This document shows positions 29,688 to 39,272 of a stretch of DNA of 64,000 nt, one piece after another. The stretch comes from Bradyrhizobium sp. AZCC 2176 (GTDB lineage: Bacteria > Pseudomonadota > Alphaproteobacteria > Rhizobiales > Xanthobacteraceae). The notes beneath the pieces are model-generated. The model was not told the DNA's origin. It worked only from the letters and a program-made list of their open reading frames with translations, and made no database searches. The translations under genes were made by a program, and so were the position numbers. The stretch's first letter is position 1, and the number at the start of each line of letters is the position of its first letter. The stretch covers positions 5,545,501 through 5,609,500 of the forward strand of contig NZ_JAZHRX010000001.1 in assembly GCF_036924645.1 (NCBI RefSeq). Direction: 5' to 3'.

Positions 29688-30878
29688 ATGAATGAACAGA
29701 ATCTGCGAAATTTCACGATCAATTTCGGACCGCAGCATCCGGCAGCGCACGGCGTTTTGCGCCTGGTGCTCGAGCTCGACGGCGAGGTCGTTGAACGCGT
29801 CGATCCGCATATCGGTCTCTTGCATCGCGGGACCGAGAAGCTGATCGAGGCGAAGACCTATCTGCAGGCGATCCCTTATTTCGACCGGCTCGACTACGTC
29901 GCGCCGATGAATCAGGAGCATGCGTTCTGTCTCGCCGCAGAAAAGCTGCTCGGCATCACCGTGCCGCGCCGCGGGCAGTTGATCCGCGTGCTCTATTGCG
30001 AGATCGGCCGCATCCTGTCGCATCTGCTCAACGTCACCACGCAGGCGATGGACGTAGGCGCCTTGACCCCGCCGCTGTGGGGTTTTGAAGAGCGCGAAAA
30101 GCTGATGGTGTTTTATGAGCGTGCCTCCGGCTCGCGCATGCACGCGGCCTATTTCCGCGTCGGCGGCGTGCACCAGGACCTGCCGCAAAAACTGATCGAC
30201 GATATCGATGCCTGGTGCGATCCGTTCCTGCAGGTGGTCGCCGACCTCGACACGCTTCTCACCGGCAACCGCATCTTCAAGCAGCGCAACGTCGATATCG
30301 GCGTGGTGTCGCTGCAGCAGGCCTGGGAGTGGGGCTTCTCCGGCGTGATGGTGCGCGGCTCGGGCGCGGCCTGGGACCTGCGCAAGGCGCAGCCTTACGA
30401 GTGCTATGCCGAGATGGATTTCGACATTCCGATCGGCAAGAACGGTGATTGCTACGACCGCTACTGCATCCGCATGGAAGAGATGCGCCAGTCCGTGCGC
30501 ATCATGAAGCAGTGCATCGCCAAGCTGCGCGCGCCTGATGGGCAGGGCCCGGTCGTGGTCGAGGACAACAAGATCGCGCCGCCCCGCCGCGGCGAGATGA
30601 AGCGCTCGATGGAAGCCCTGATCCATCACTTCAAGCTCTATACCGAAGGCGTGCGCGTGCCGGCCGGCGAAGTCTACGCCGCGGTCGAGGCGCCCAAGGG
30701 CGAGTTCGGCGTCTACCTGGTTTCCGACGGCTCCAACAAGCCGTACAAGTGCAAGATCCGCGCGCCGGGCTTTGCCCATCTGCAGGCGATGGACTTCATC
30801 TGCCGCGGCCATCTGCTCGCCGACGTCTCCGCCATTCTCGGCTCGCTCGACATCGTGTTCGGAGAGGTCGATCGGTGA
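29688..30878 (+). CDS. nuoD: NADH-quinone oxidoreductase subunit D
   Basis: A 396-residue (49-kDa family) subunit that lines the quinone pocket with NuoB. The N-terminal [15 protein letters not shown] and [12 protein letters not shown] motifs hold the His and Tyr region of the quinone site, and the C-terminal end [29 protein letters not shown] is characteristic. The stop overlaps the start of the FkbM-type gene by one base (TGATG). Confidence 0.98.
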   Translation: MNEQNLRNFTINFGPQHPAAHGVLRLVLELDGEVVERVDPHIGLLHRGTEKLIEAKTYLQAIPYFDRLDYVAPMNQEHAFCLAAEKLLGITVPRRGQLIRVLYCEIGRILSHLLNVTTQAMDVGALTPPLWGFEEREKLMVFYERASGSRMHAAYFRVGGVHQDLPQKLIDDIDAWCDPFLQVVADLDTLLTGNRIFKQRNVDIGVVSLQQAWEWGFSGVMVRGSGAAWDLRKAQPYECYAEMDFDIPIGKNGDCYDRYCIRMEEMRQSVRIMKQCIAKLRAPDGQGPVVVEDNKIAPPRRGEMKRSMEALIHHFKLYTEGVRVPAGEVYAAVEAPKGEFGVYLVSDGSNKPYKCKIRAPGFAHLQAMDFICRGHLLADVSAILGSLDIVFGEVDR

Positions 30879-31837
30879 TGGCGCAGGCGCCCATCCAGTT
30901 TGACCGGGCTTCGGGCGCGCTCATAGGAGCAAACGCGTGGGAGCGTTTGGCTGCGGTTGCGCTGGTGCTGGGGTCGAAGGTGGCGTCGAATTTTTCGCAC
31001 CGCGGCTACAACATGTGCGCCAATCTGTTGCGTACGACGCTGCCGGAGCGCGGCATCCAGATCAAACTCAATCCCGACGCTACCTTCGAGTTTCCCTATG
31101 GCGACGGCTACTGGAGCAAGCTGCTCAACCGCACCTACAGTTACGAGAACGAGCTCGAATTGCTGTTTCTGGACTCCGCCGACGTCGACTACACGCTGCT
31201 CGATTGCGGCGCCAACTACGGCTATTGGTCGGTCCTGGTGTCGAGCAGGCCGTTCGGTTCGCACAAGGCGATCGCGATCGAACCGTCGGGGCAGAATTTC
31301 CCAAAACTCGCCAACAATGCCAAAATCAACGGCAATCGTTTCGAGGCGATGAAATGCGCGATTGGTGCTGCGCGCGGTACTGCGCGGCTGTCCGGCACCA
31401 AGCATGAGGCCTTCAGCATTGCCGGCGACCAGTCGGCCGGCGAGGAAGTGCCGGTCATTGCGCTCGACAATTTGCTGGACGACGGCAAGATCGCGCCCGA
31501 CGGCAAATATCTGATCAAGCTCGACGTCGAAGGCGTCGAGATCGAGGCCATGAAGGGCGGCGCGCGGCTGATGCAGGCCGATAGCGTGCTGCTGTGCGAG
31601 GAGCACGGCAACGATCCTGAGCATACCGTGTCGCGCTACATCCTCGACCAGACCCCGCTGAAGCTGATCGTCTACGATCCGCGCAGCCATCGCCTTGAAA
31701 CCGTGACCGACCTCTCGATTTTGGACCGGATCAAGGTTTCAACCCATGTCGGCTACAACGTGTTCGGCACCGCAAGCGCATTCTGGCTCGCCCGGATCGA
31801 TGCGCTCAATGCGAAAGCCGGGCGCAGCGTGCAATGA
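30878..31837 (+). CDS. FkbM family methyltransferase inside the nuo operon
   Basis: A 319-residue protein between nuoD and nuoE. The SAM-binding motif is LLDCGANYGYWSVL (about 108-121), followed by IAIEPSGQNFPKLANNAKING and the FkbM-type KLDVEGVEIEAMKGG. FkbM enzymes are O-methyltransferases acting on sugars or small molecules, but their range is wide. The ATG overlaps the nuoD stop, and nuoE follows after 11 bases, so it is cotranscribed with complex I. It is not a known complex I subunit or assembly factor; a link to quinone or protein methylation is speculation. Confidence 0.88.
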   Translation: MAQAPIQFDRASGALIGANAWERLAAVALVLGSKVASNFSHRGYNMCANLLRTTLPERGIQIKLNPDATFEFPYGDGYWSKLLNRTYSYENELELLFLDSADVDYTLLDCGANYGYWSVLVSSRPFGSHKAIAIEPSGQNFPKLANNAKINGNRFEAMKCAIGAARGTARLSGTKHEAFSIAGDQSAGEEVPVIALDNLLDDGKIAPDGKYLIKLDVEGVEIEAMKGGARLMQADSVLLCEEHGNDPEHTVSRYILDQTPLKLIVYDPRSHRLETVTDLSILDRIKVSTHVGYNVFGTASAFWLARIDALNAKAGRSVQ

Positions 31838-31848
31838 GAGACTGAACG

Positions 31849-32460
31849 ATGTCCGTCCGCCGCCTCGCCCCGAAGGAATTGCAGCCCGCGAGCTTTGCGT
31901 TCTCGGAAGAGAACCTTGCCTGGGCCAAGGCGCAGATCACAAAGTATCCGCCGGGCCGGCAGGCATCGGCGGTGATCGCGATCTTGTGGCGCGCGCAGGA
32001 GCAGCATGAGGGATGGGTTTCGGAAGCGGCGATCCGCGTGGTCGCCGACCTGCTCGATATGCCCTACATCCGCGTGCTGGAAGTCGCGACCTTCTACACC
32101 ATGTTCCAGCTCCAGCCGGTCGGCAAGAAGGCCCATGTGCAGGTATGCGGCACCACGCCGTGCCGCCTGCGCGGCGCCGGCGACCTGATCGAGGTGTGCC
32201 AGAGCCGCATCCATCACGATCCCTTCCATCTGTCGAAGGACGGCAATTTCAGTTGGGAAGAGGTCGAGTGTCTCGGCGCCTGCGTGAATGCGCCGATGGT
32301 ACTGATCTGGAAGGATACCTACGAGGACCTGACCAAGGAAAGCTTTGGCAAGGTGCTGGACGGCTTTGCGTCCGGCAAGCCGCCGAAGCCGGGACCGCAG
32401 ATCGACCGCCAATTCTCGGCACCCGTGGGTGGGCCGACGACGCTGAAGGAATCCACATGA
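31849..32460 (+). CDS. nuoE: NADH-quinone oxidoreductase subunit E
   Basis: A 203-residue thioredoxin-like subunit (24-kDa family) carrying the off-path [2Fe-2S] cluster N1a. Ligands lie in [11 protein letters not shown] and [10 protein letters not shown]. It works with NuoF at the NADH end. The start follows the FkbM gene by 11 bases; the stop overlaps a further small ORF start. Confidence 0.97.
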   Translation: MSVRRLAPKELQPASFAFSEENLAWAKAQITKYPPGRQASAVIAILWRAQEQHEGWVSEAAIRVVADLLDMPYIRVLEVATFYTMFQLQPVGKKAHVQVCGTTPCRLRGAGDLIEVCQSRIHHDPFHLSKDGNFSWEEVECLGACVNAPMVLIWKDTYEDLTKESFGKVLDGFASGKPPKPGPQIDRQFSAPVGGPTTLKEST

Positions 32461-32507
32461 GGCGTGGCGGCACATGGCCCCTGATCGGGCAGGGAAAGGT
32501 CAGCGCG

Positions 32508-32672
32508 ATGAAAAACTGGCGCTATATCGGCATGCACGCCGTCGCGGCGGCTGCGTTCATATTTCTGCTGCAGCGTTACGGGCTGAACGCAACGCTCGAA
32601 TCCAGCGTGTTGTGGGCGCTGACCTTCGGCGGATGCGCCGCAGGCCTTGCCTACGCGCAGTCCAATCGTTGA
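32508..32672 (+). CDS. Small membrane protein between nuoE and nuoF
   Basis: 54 residues from the ATG preceded by AGGGAAAGG. An in-frame ATG at 32457, overlapping the nuoE stop, would add 17 residues. Two hydrophobic segments (HAVAAAAFIFLLQRYG and SSVLWALTFGGCAAGLAY) suggest a hairpin membrane protein. I recall a similar small unnamed protein at this place in related rhizobia. It could be an accessory or lineage-specific part of complex I, but nothing in it shows a function. Confidence 0.65.
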   Translation: MKNWRYIGMHAVAAAAFIFLLQRYGLNATLESSVLWALTFGGCAAGLAYAQSNR

Positions 32673-32693
32673 TCCGCTAGGAAGCTTCAAGTC

Positions 32694-34019
32694 ATGCTCG
32701 ACGACAAGGATCGCATCTTCAAGAACCTCTACGGCCTCCACGATTGGGGGCTGGAAGGCGCGCGCCGCCGCGGCGCGTGGGACGGCACCAAGGCGATCAT
32801 CGACAAGGGCCGCGATTGGATCATCAACGAGATGAAGGCTTCCGGCCTGCGCGGCCGCGGCGGGGCGGGATTCCCGACCGGGCTGAAATGGTCGTTCATG
32901 CCGAAGGAATCCACCGACGGCCGGCCGAGCTATCTCGTGGTCAACGCCGACGAATCCGAACCCGGCACCTGCAAGGACCGCGAGATCATGCGGCACGATC
33001 CGCATCTGCTCGTGGAAGGCTGTCTGCTGGCGAGCTTCGCGATGGGCGCGCATGCCTGTTACATCTATGTGCGCGGCGAGTTCATCCGCGAGCGCGAGCA
33101 TCTGCAGGCCGCGATCGATCAGGCCTATGACGCCAAGCTGGTCGGCAAGGACAATCTCAATGGCTGGCCGTTCGACATCTATGTCGCCCACGGCGCCGGC
33201 GCCTATATCTGCGGCGAGGAAACCGCGCTGCTGGAGAGCCTCGAAGGCAAGAAGGGCCAGCCGCGGCTGAAGCCGCCATTCCCGGCCAATGTCGGCCTCT
33301 ATGGCTGCCCGACCACCGTCAACAACGTCGAGTCCATCGCGGTGGCCCCTGACATCCTGCGGCGCGGTGCGGCGTGGTTCGCCGCCATCGGCCGGCCGAA
33401 CAATGTCGGCACCAAGCTGTTTTGCGTCTCAGGCCATGTCGAGCGGCCCTGCAACGTCGAAGAGGCGATGGGGATTCCGTTCCGCGAGCTGATCGAGCGC
33501 CATTGCGGCGGCATTCGCGGCGGCTGGGACAATCTGAAGGCCGTGATTCCCGGCGGCTCGTCGGTGCGCATGGTGCCGGCCGAGCAGATCATCGACACGC
33601 CGATGGATTTCGACAGCCTCGGCAAGCTCCGCTCCGGCCTCGGCACCGCCGCCGTCATCGTGATGGACAAGTCGACCGACCTGATCCGGGCGATCGCGCG
33701 CATCTCCTATTTCTACAAGCACGAGAGCTGCGGCCAGTGCACGCCGTGCCGCGAAGGCACGGGCTGGATGTGGCGTGTCTTGACCCGCATGGCCGAGGGC
33801 CGCGCCCACAAGCGCGAAATCGACATGCTGCTCGAAGTGACCAAGCAGGTCGAAGGCCACACCATCTGCGCGCTCGGCGACGCCGCGGCGTGGCCGATCC
33901 AGGGTTTGATCGCGCATTTCCGTCACGAGATCGAGGCACGCATCGACCAGTATTCGCACAAGGCCGATATCGACGATGCCGGCGTGCGCGATCCCGTGAA
34001 TATGGTCGCGGCGGAGTGA
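32694..34019 (+). CDS. nuoF: NADH-quinone oxidoreductase subunit F
   Basis: A 441-residue (51-kDa family) subunit that binds NADH, FMN and cluster N3. [13 protein letters not shown] and the [20 protein letters not shown] loop bind nucleotide and flavin. [15 protein letters not shown] plus a later Cys in [13 protein letters not shown] ligate N3. Length is normal. Confidence 0.98.
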   Translation: MLDDKDRIFKNLYGLHDWGLEGARRRGAWDGTKAIIDKGRDWIINEMKASGLRGRGGAGFPTGLKWSFMPKESTDGRPSYLVVNADESEPGTCKDREIMRHDPHLLVEGCLLASFAMGAHACYIYVRGEFIREREHLQAAIDQAYDAKLVGKDNLNGWPFDIYVAHGAGAYICGEETALLESLEGKKGQPRLKPPFPANVGLYGCPTTVNNVESIAVAPDILRRGAAWFAAIGRPNNVGTKLFCVSGHVERPCNVEEAMGIPFRELIERHCGGIRGGWDNLKAVIPGGSSVRMVPAEQIIDTPMDFDSLGKLRSGLGTAAVIVMDKSTDLIRAIARISYFYKHESCGQCTPCREGTGWMWRVLTRMAEGRAHKREIDMLLEVTKQVEGHTICALGDAAAWPIQGLIAHFRHEIEARIDQYSHKADIDDAGVRDPVNMVAAE

Positions 34020-34024
34020 TCGCG

Positions 34025-34513
34025 ATGTCGCAACCGAGCTTCTGGTGGCAGAGATACGGGACGCTGGCGCAGATGGCGCAGGCGGCCGTGGCGCTGCTCG
34101 GCTTTGTTGCGATCCTGTTCCAGATCAACGAGATCCGCACCAACAACCGCGCCGCCAGCGCGCGTCAGGCATTTCTGGGTTACACCGACCTGGCGTTCAA
34201 GAATCCGAAATTCGCGCAGCCGGACTATGAGAAGATCAAGGCCGCCGGCCGCGACGAGCAGGTCCAGTACGAGAGCTTTGTCACGTACTTCCTCTACGCC
34301 TGTGAGGAAGCGATCGGCGCGTTCGCCGGAAAGCGCGAGTGGCTGGCGTCCTGCGATTACGATTTGAAGCCGCATCTGCCGTTCCTGTGCGAGAAGAACG
34401 CGGCGCAGCCGGCCTATCTCGCGACTTATGGCACCGAGACCCAGCGATGGATTAAGACGTCGCTGAAGACCGCCAGCGTTACACCGCCAGACTGCAAGCT
34501 GGGAAACCTTTGA
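34025..34513 (+). CDS. Hypothetical membrane-anchored protein between nuoF and nuoG
   Basis: 162 residues, starting five bases after nuoF and ending seven bases before nuoG. One transmembrane segment lies at about 17-35 ([19 protein letters not shown]), followed by a soluble, mostly helical part with cysteines in YACEEA, ASCDYD and FLCEKN. I do not recognise the family. Tight spacing shows cotranscription with complex I genes. It may be a cargo gene acquired in the operon or an unstudied accessory factor. Confidence 0.7.
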   Translation: MSQPSFWWQRYGTLAQMAQAAVALLGFVAILFQINEIRTNNRAASARQAFLGYTDLAFKNPKFAQPDYEKIKAAGRDEQVQYESFVTYFLYACEEAIGAFAGKREWLASCDYDLKPHLPFLCEKNAAQPAYLATYGTETQRWIKTSLKTASVTPPDCKLGNL

Positions 34514-34520
34514 GACAGCA

Positions 34521-36599
34521 ATGACCAAACTGATCATCGACGGCAAAGAGATCGATGTGCCTGCGGAGTTCACGCTGCTGCAGGCGTGCGAGGCCGCGGG
34601 CGCCGAAATTCCGCGCTTCTGCTACCACGAGCGGCTGTCGATCGCCGGCAATTGCCGGATGTGCCTCGTCGAAATCAAGGGCGGCCCGAAGCCGGTTGCA
34701 AGCTGCGCCTGGGGCGTGCGTGACTGCCGGCCCGGCCCGAAGGGCGAGCCGCCGGAAATTTCGACGCGTTCGCCGATGGTGAAGAAGGCGCGCGAAGGCG
34801 TGATGGAATTCCTGCTGATCAACCACCCGCTGGATTGCCCGATCTGCGACCAGGGCGGCGAGTGCGACCTGCAGGACCAGGCGATGGGTTACGGCGTCGA
34901 CACCTCGCGCTATGCCGAGAACAAGCGCGCGGTCGAGGACAAGTATCTCGGCGCGCTGGTGAAGACCTCGATGAACCGCTGCATCCAGTGCACGCGCTGC
35001 GTCCGCTTCTCCGCCGAAGTCGCCGGCGTCCCGGAAATGGGCGCGACCGGCCGTGGCGAAGACATGGAGATCACGACCTATCTGGAGCAGGCGCTGTCCT
35101 CCGAGCTGCAGGGTAATCTCGTCGACATCTGTCCGGTGGGCGCGTTGACCTCGAAGCCGTACGCGTTCGCCGCACGTCCGTGGGAGCTCGGCAAGACGCA
35201 GTCGGTCGACGTCATGGACGGCGTCGGCTCTGCGATCCGCGTCGATACCCGCGGCCGCGAGGTGATGCGGATCCTGCCGCGCATCAACGAGGCCGTGAAC
35301 GAGGAATGGATTTCCGACAAAACCCGTCACGTCGTCGACGGCCTGCGCACGCAGCGGCTCGACCGGCCCTATATCCGCGACAACGGCAAGCTCCGCGCGG
35401 CGTCATGGCAGGAGGCTTTTGCAGCGATAGCAGCCAAGGTCAGGATGAGCGACGGCAAGCGGATCGGGGCCATCGCCGGCGATCTCGCTGCGATCGAAGA
35501 GATGTTCGCGTTCAAGGATCTGCTGAGCCAATACGGCTCCGTCAATCTGGCGGTGCAGGGCGGCGACGCCTTCGACGCCAAGGCGGGACGCGCGACCTGG
35601 ATCTTCAACCCGACCATTGCCGGGATCGAGCACGCCGATGCGCTGCTGATCATCGGCGCCAACCCGCGCAAGGAAGCCGCTGTCCTCAACGCGCGCATCC
35701 GCAAGCGCTGGCGCACGGGCCAGCTTAAGGTCGGCTTGATCGGCGCCAAGGCCGACCTCACCTATGACTGCGACTATCTTGGCGCGGGCACGGATACGCT
35801 CAGCGAACTCGCGAGCGGGAAGCATTCCTTTGCCGAAGTGCTGAAGGGCGCCAGGAACCCGATCGTGCTGGTCGGTGCCGGTGCGCTGGCGCGGCATGAC
35901 GGCGCGGCGGTGCTGGCGCTGGCAGCCAAGGTCGCCGCGGGTGTCGGCGCGCTCAAGGACGGCTGGAACGGCTTTGCCGTGCTGCAGGATACGGCCTCGC
36001 GTGCGGGCGCGCTCGATATCGGCTTTGCGCCCGGCAAGGGCGGTCTCAGCCTGGCGCAGATGACGACTTTCGGCACACTCGACGTGCTGTTCCTGTTGGG
36101 GGCCGACGAGGTGAAGGTGCCGGACGGCACGTTCGTGGTCTATATTGGCACCCATGGCGACCGCGGCGCGCATCGCGCCGACGTCATCCTGCCGGGCGCG
36201 GCCTATACCGAGAAATCCGGCCTCTACGTCAATACCGAGGGCAGGGTGCAGATCGCCAGCCGCGCCGCGTTCCCGCCCGGCGAGGCGCGCGAGGACTGGG
36301 CGATCGTCCGCGCGCTGTCGGACGTGCTGGGCAAGAAGCTGCCCTATGATTCCCTCGGGGCATTGCGCCAGGCGCTGTTCAAGGCCGTCCCGCATCTGAT
36401 GCGGATCGACCAGATCGAATCCGGCAAGGCCGATGACGTCAAGGCGCTGGCGGGCAAGAAGGGCGGCAAGGTCGACAAGACCCCGTTCAAGAGTTCGGTC
36501 GAGGATTTCTATCTGACCAACCCGATCGCGCGGGCTTCCGCTGTCATGGCGGAATGTTCCCGGCTGGCGTCCGGGAAAATGCTGACGGCAGCGGAGTAA
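34521..36599 (+). CDS. nuoG: NADH-quinone oxidoreductase subunit G
   Basis: A 692-residue (75-kDa family) subunit. The N-terminal ferredoxin-like domain binds N1b ([21 protein letters not shown] region), then N5 ([18 protein letters not shown], with its His ligand region) and N4 ([11 protein letters not shown]). The rest is a molybdopterin-oxidoreductase-like domain without cofactor ([15 protein letters not shown]). Length matches other alphaproteobacterial and mitochondrial homologues and is shorter than in E. coli. Confidence 0.98.
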   Translation: MTKLIIDGKEIDVPAEFTLLQACEAAGAEIPRFCYHERLSIAGNCRMCLVEIKGGPKPVASCAWGVRDCRPGPKGEPPEISTRSPMVKKAREGVMEFLLINHPLDCPICDQGGECDLQDQAMGYGVDTSRYAENKRAVEDKYLGALVKTSMNRCIQCTRCVRFSAEVAGVPEMGATGRGEDMEITTYLEQALSSELQGNLVDICPVGALTSKPYAFAARPWELGKTQSVDVMDGVGSAIRVDTRGREVMRILPRINEAVNEEWISDKTRHVVDGLRTQRLDRPYIRDNGKLRAASWQEAFAAIAAKVRMSDGKRIGAIAGDLAAIEEMFAFKDLLSQYGSVNLAVQGGDAFDAKAGRATWIFNPTIAGIEHADALLIIGANPRKEAAVLNARIRKRWRTGQLKVGLIGAKADLTYDCDYLGAGTDTLSELASGKHSFAEVLKGARNPIVLVGAGALARHDGAAVLALAAKVAAGVGALKDGWNGFAVLQDTASRAGALDIGFAPGKGGLSLAQMTTFGTLDVLFLLGADEVKVPDGTFVVYIGTHGDRGAHRADVILPGAAYTEKSGLYVNTEGRVQIASRAAFPPGEAREDWAIVRALSDVLGKKLPYDSLGALRQALFKAVPHLMRIDQIESGKADDVKALAGKKGGKVDKTPFKSSVEDFYLTNPIARASAVMAECSRLASGKMLTAAE

Positions 36600-36609
36600 G
36601 CGTGACCTG

Positions 36610-37680
36610 ATGGCTGATTTCTTCGCAAGCTCGTTCTGGACCGGCTTTCTCTGGCCGCTGATCATCATGGTCGCGCAGAGCCTGCTCTTGCTCGTCGTGC
36701 TCCTGATCGCGATCGCCTACATCCTGCTCGCCGACCGCAAGATCTGGGCGGCGGTGCAGATCCGCCGCGGCCCTAACGTCGTCGGCCCCTGGGGCCTCCT
36801 GCAATCCTTCGCGGACCTTCTGAAGTTCGTGCTGAAGGAGCCGATCATCCCGTCCGGCTCCAACAAGGGCGTGTTCCTGCTGGCGCCGCTGGTGTCCTGC
36901 GTGCTGGCGCTGGCTGCCTGGGCCGTGATCCCGATGGATCTCGGCTGGGTGATATCGGACATCAATGTTGGCGTGCTCTACATCTTCGCGATCTCGTCGC
37001 TGTCGATCTACGGCATCATCATGGCCGGCTGGTCGTCGAACTCGAAATATCCGTTCCTGGCTGCGCTCCGCTCCGCGGCGCAGATGGTGTCCTACGAAGT
37101 CTCGATCGGCTTCGTCATCATCACGGTCTTGCTGTGCGCCGGCTCGCTCAACCTTTCGGCGGTGGTGGAAGCGCAGAACACCCGCGGCTTCGCCAGCCTG
37201 ATCGGGCTGCCGCAGCTCACCATCCTGAACTGGTATGTGTGGCCGCTGTTCCCGATGTTCGTGGTGTTCTATGTCTCGGCGCTGGCCGAGACCAACCGTC
37301 CGCCATTCGACCTGGTGGAAGCGGAATCCGAACTGGTCGCCGGCTTCATGGTCGAATACGGCTCGACGCCGTATCTCTTGTTCATGCTCGGCGAATATGT
37401 CGCGATCACCACGATGTGCGCGATGGCGACGATCCTGTTCCTTGGCGGCTGGCTGCCGCCGGTGGCGCTGCCGCCATTCACCTGGATCCCGGGCGTGGTG
37501 TGGTTCGCGCTGAAACTGTTCTTCATGTTCTTCCTGTTCGCGATGGCGAAGGCGATCGTGCCGCGCTACCGCTACGATCAACTGATGCGGCTCGGCTGGA
37601 AGGTGTTTTTGCCGTTGTCGCTGGCAATGGTGGTGATTGTGGCCGGGGTGCTGCAGTTCGCCGGCATTGCGCCGAAATGA
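36610..37680 (+). CDS. nuoH: NADH-quinone oxidoreductase subunit H
   Basis: A 356-residue membrane subunit at the junction of the two arms. About eight transmembrane helices are visible. Signatures are [20 protein letters not shown] and [23 protein letters not shown], the acidic loop that couples quinone reduction to proton transfer. It starts 10 bases after nuoG. Confidence 0.98.
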   Translation: MADFFASSFWTGFLWPLIIMVAQSLLLLVVLLIAIAYILLADRKIWAAVQIRRGPNVVGPWGLLQSFADLLKFVLKEPIIPSGSNKGVFLLAPLVSCVLALAAWAVIPMDLGWVISDINVGVLYIFAISSLSIYGIIMAGWSSNSKYPFLAALRSAAQMVSYEVSIGFVIITVLLCAGSLNLSAVVEAQNTRGFASLIGLPQLTILNWYVWPLFPMFVVFYVSALAETNRPPFDLVEAESELVAGFMVEYGSTPYLLFMLGEYVAITTMCAMATILFLGGWLPPVALPPFTWIPGVVWFALKLFFMFFLFAMAKAIVPRYRYDQLMRLGWKVFLPLSLAMVVIVAGVLQFAGIAPK

Positions 37681-37687
37681 GGCCGTC

Positions 37688-38182
37688 ATGAGTGTCAACG
37701 TCAACGCAACCGCCCGAGCGCTTCTCTTGAGCGAATTCGTATCGGCGTTCTTTCTCGCCATGCGCTATTTCTTCAAGCCGAAGCCGACCATCAACTATCC
37801 GTTCGAGAAGAACCCGATCTCGCCGCGCTTCCGCGGCGAGCATGCGCTGCGCCGCTACCCCAACGGTGAGGAGCGCTGCATCGCCTGCAAGCTGTGCGAG
37901 GCGATCTGCCCGGCGCAGGCGATCACCATCGAGGCCGGCCCGCGCCGCAACGACGGCACCCGCCGCACCGTGCGCTACGACATCGACATGGTGAAATGCA
38001 TCTATTGCGGCCTGTGCCAGGAAGCCTGCCCGGTCGATGCCATCGTCGAGGGACCGAATTTCGAATTCGCGACCGAGACCCGCGAGGAACTCTATTATGA
38101 CAAGGCGAAGCTGCTCGCCAATGGCGACCGCTGGGAGCGCGAGATTGCGAAAGCAATTGAACTCGACGCGCCGTACCGGTGA
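37688..38182 (+). CDS. nuoI: NADH-quinone oxidoreductase subunit I
   Basis: A 162-residue ferredoxin-like subunit with two [4Fe-4S] clusters (N6a, N6b), shown by [12 protein letters not shown] and [12 protein letters not shown]. The start [10 protein letters not shown] was chosen because it lies seven bases after the nuoH stop; an upstream in-frame ATG would overlap nuoH. It is followed by 137 bases holding a palindromic repeat before nuoJ. Confidence 0.97.
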   Translation: MSVNVNATARALLLSEFVSAFFLAMRYFFKPKPTINYPFEKNPISPRFRGEHALRRYPNGEERCIACKLCEAICPAQAITIEAGPRRNDGTRRTVRYDIDMVKCIYCGLCQEACPVDAIVEGPNFEFATETREELYYDKAKLLANGDRWEREIAKAIELDAPYR

Positions 38183-38213
38183 GGTGAGGGCATGATCCGT
38201 CACACTATATCCA

Positions 38214-38308
38214 CGTCATTCCGGGGCGCGCGAAGCGCGAACCCGGAATCTCGCGCCACGATCTCCAGATTCCGGATTCGCGGACTGCGTCCGCGCTCCG
38301 GAATGACG
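38214..38308 (+). repeat. Palindromic repeat element inserted between nuoI and nuoJ
   Basis: 95 bases with outer arms CGTCATTCCGG and CCGGAATGACG (perfect 11 bp) and inner arms such as CCCGGAATCT/AGATTCCGG. The sequence can fold into a long cruciform or RNA hairpin. I recall the same motif in many copies in Bradyrhizobium; 3955-4050 is a relative. Its right edge supplies the GGGAG that serves as ribosome-binding site for nuoJ. Confidence 0.85.
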
Positions 38309-38319
38309 GGAGCGGGCCG

Positions 38320-38958
38320 ATGATCCTTCCCGCGCTGTTCTTCTATCTGTTTGCCGGCGTCTGCGTGGCGTCGGCGGTGATGGTGATTGTGTCGCGCAAT
38401 CCCGTGCACTCGGTGCTGTATCTGATCCTGGCGTTCGTCAATGCGTCCGGGCTGTTCATTCTGATGGGCGCTGAGTTCCTTGGAATGATGCTGATCGTCG
38501 TCTATGTCGGCGCGGTTGCGGTGCTGTTCCTGTTCGTGATCATGATGCTCGACGTCGACTTCGTCGAGCTGCGCGAAGGCTTCATGCAGTATTTGCCGAT
38601 TGGATTGGTGATCGGCGGCATCTTCATGTTCGAGCTTCTGCTGGTGGTCGGCGGTTGGGCGATCAACCCGTCCGTCACCAAGTCCATCACGGCGGCGATC
38701 CCGGCCAATGTCAACAACACCGAGGCGCTCGGGCTGGTGCTCTATACGAAGTACATCCACTACTTCCAGATCGCCGGCATGGTGCTGCTGGTGGCGATGA
38801 TCGGCGCCATCGTGCTGACGCTGCGCCACAAGGCCAAGGTCAAGCGGCAGGATATCAACGTGCAGAACGCGCGGACGCCGGAGCTCGCGATGGCCGTGCG
38901 CAAGGTCGCGTCCGGGCAGGGGCTGCAGGATGCGGACGCGGCGGAGTGGGTGAAATGA
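38320..38958 (+). CDS. nuoJ: NADH-quinone oxidoreductase subunit J
   Basis: A 212-residue membrane subunit with five transmembrane helices. [23 protein letters not shown] and [26 protein letters not shown] are the conserved helices, the second containing the pi-bulge region. The start lies 11 bases after the palindromic repeat. The stop overlaps the nuoK start (ATGA). Confidence 0.97.
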   Translation: MILPALFFYLFAGVCVASAVMVIVSRNPVHSVLYLILAFVNASGLFILMGAEFLGMMLIVVYVGAVAVLFLFVIMMLDVDFVELREGFMQYLPIGLVIGGIFMFELLLVVGGWAINPSVTKSITAAIPANVNNTEALGLVLYTKYIHYFQIAGMVLLVAMIGAIVLTLRHKAKVKRQDINVQNARTPELAMAVRKVASGQGLQDADAAEWVK

Positions 38959-39263
38959 CGATCGGTCTGGGACACTATCTCGCGGTCGGCGCCATCCTGT
39001 TCACGCTCGGGATCCTCGGCATCTTCTTGAATCGCAAGAACATCATCGTCATCCTGATGTCGATCGAGCTGATCCTGCTCGCGGTCAACATCAACCTGGT
39101 GGCGTTCTCGACCTTCCTCGGCGACATCGTCGGCCAGGTGTTTGCGCTGCTGGTGCTGACGGTTGCCGCCGCTGAAGCTGCGATCGGTCTTGCCGTGCTG
39201 GTGGTCTATTTCCGCAACCGCGGTTCGATCGCGGTTGACGACGTCAATCTGATGAAGGGCTAG
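38955..39263 (+). CDS. nuoK: NADH-quinone oxidoreductase subunit K
   Basis: A 102-residue three-helix antiporter-like subunit. [21 protein letters not shown] carries the membrane-buried glutamate of helix 2, and [19 protein letters not shown] the second on helix 3. Translationally coupled to nuoJ by a 4-base overlap. Confidence 0.97.
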   Translation: MTIGLGHYLAVGAILFTLGILGIFLNRKNIIVILMSIELILLAVNINLVAFSTFLGDIVGQVFALLVLTVAAAEAAIGLAVLVVYFRNRGSIAVDDVNLMKG

Positions 39264-39272
39264 GGCGCGGCT

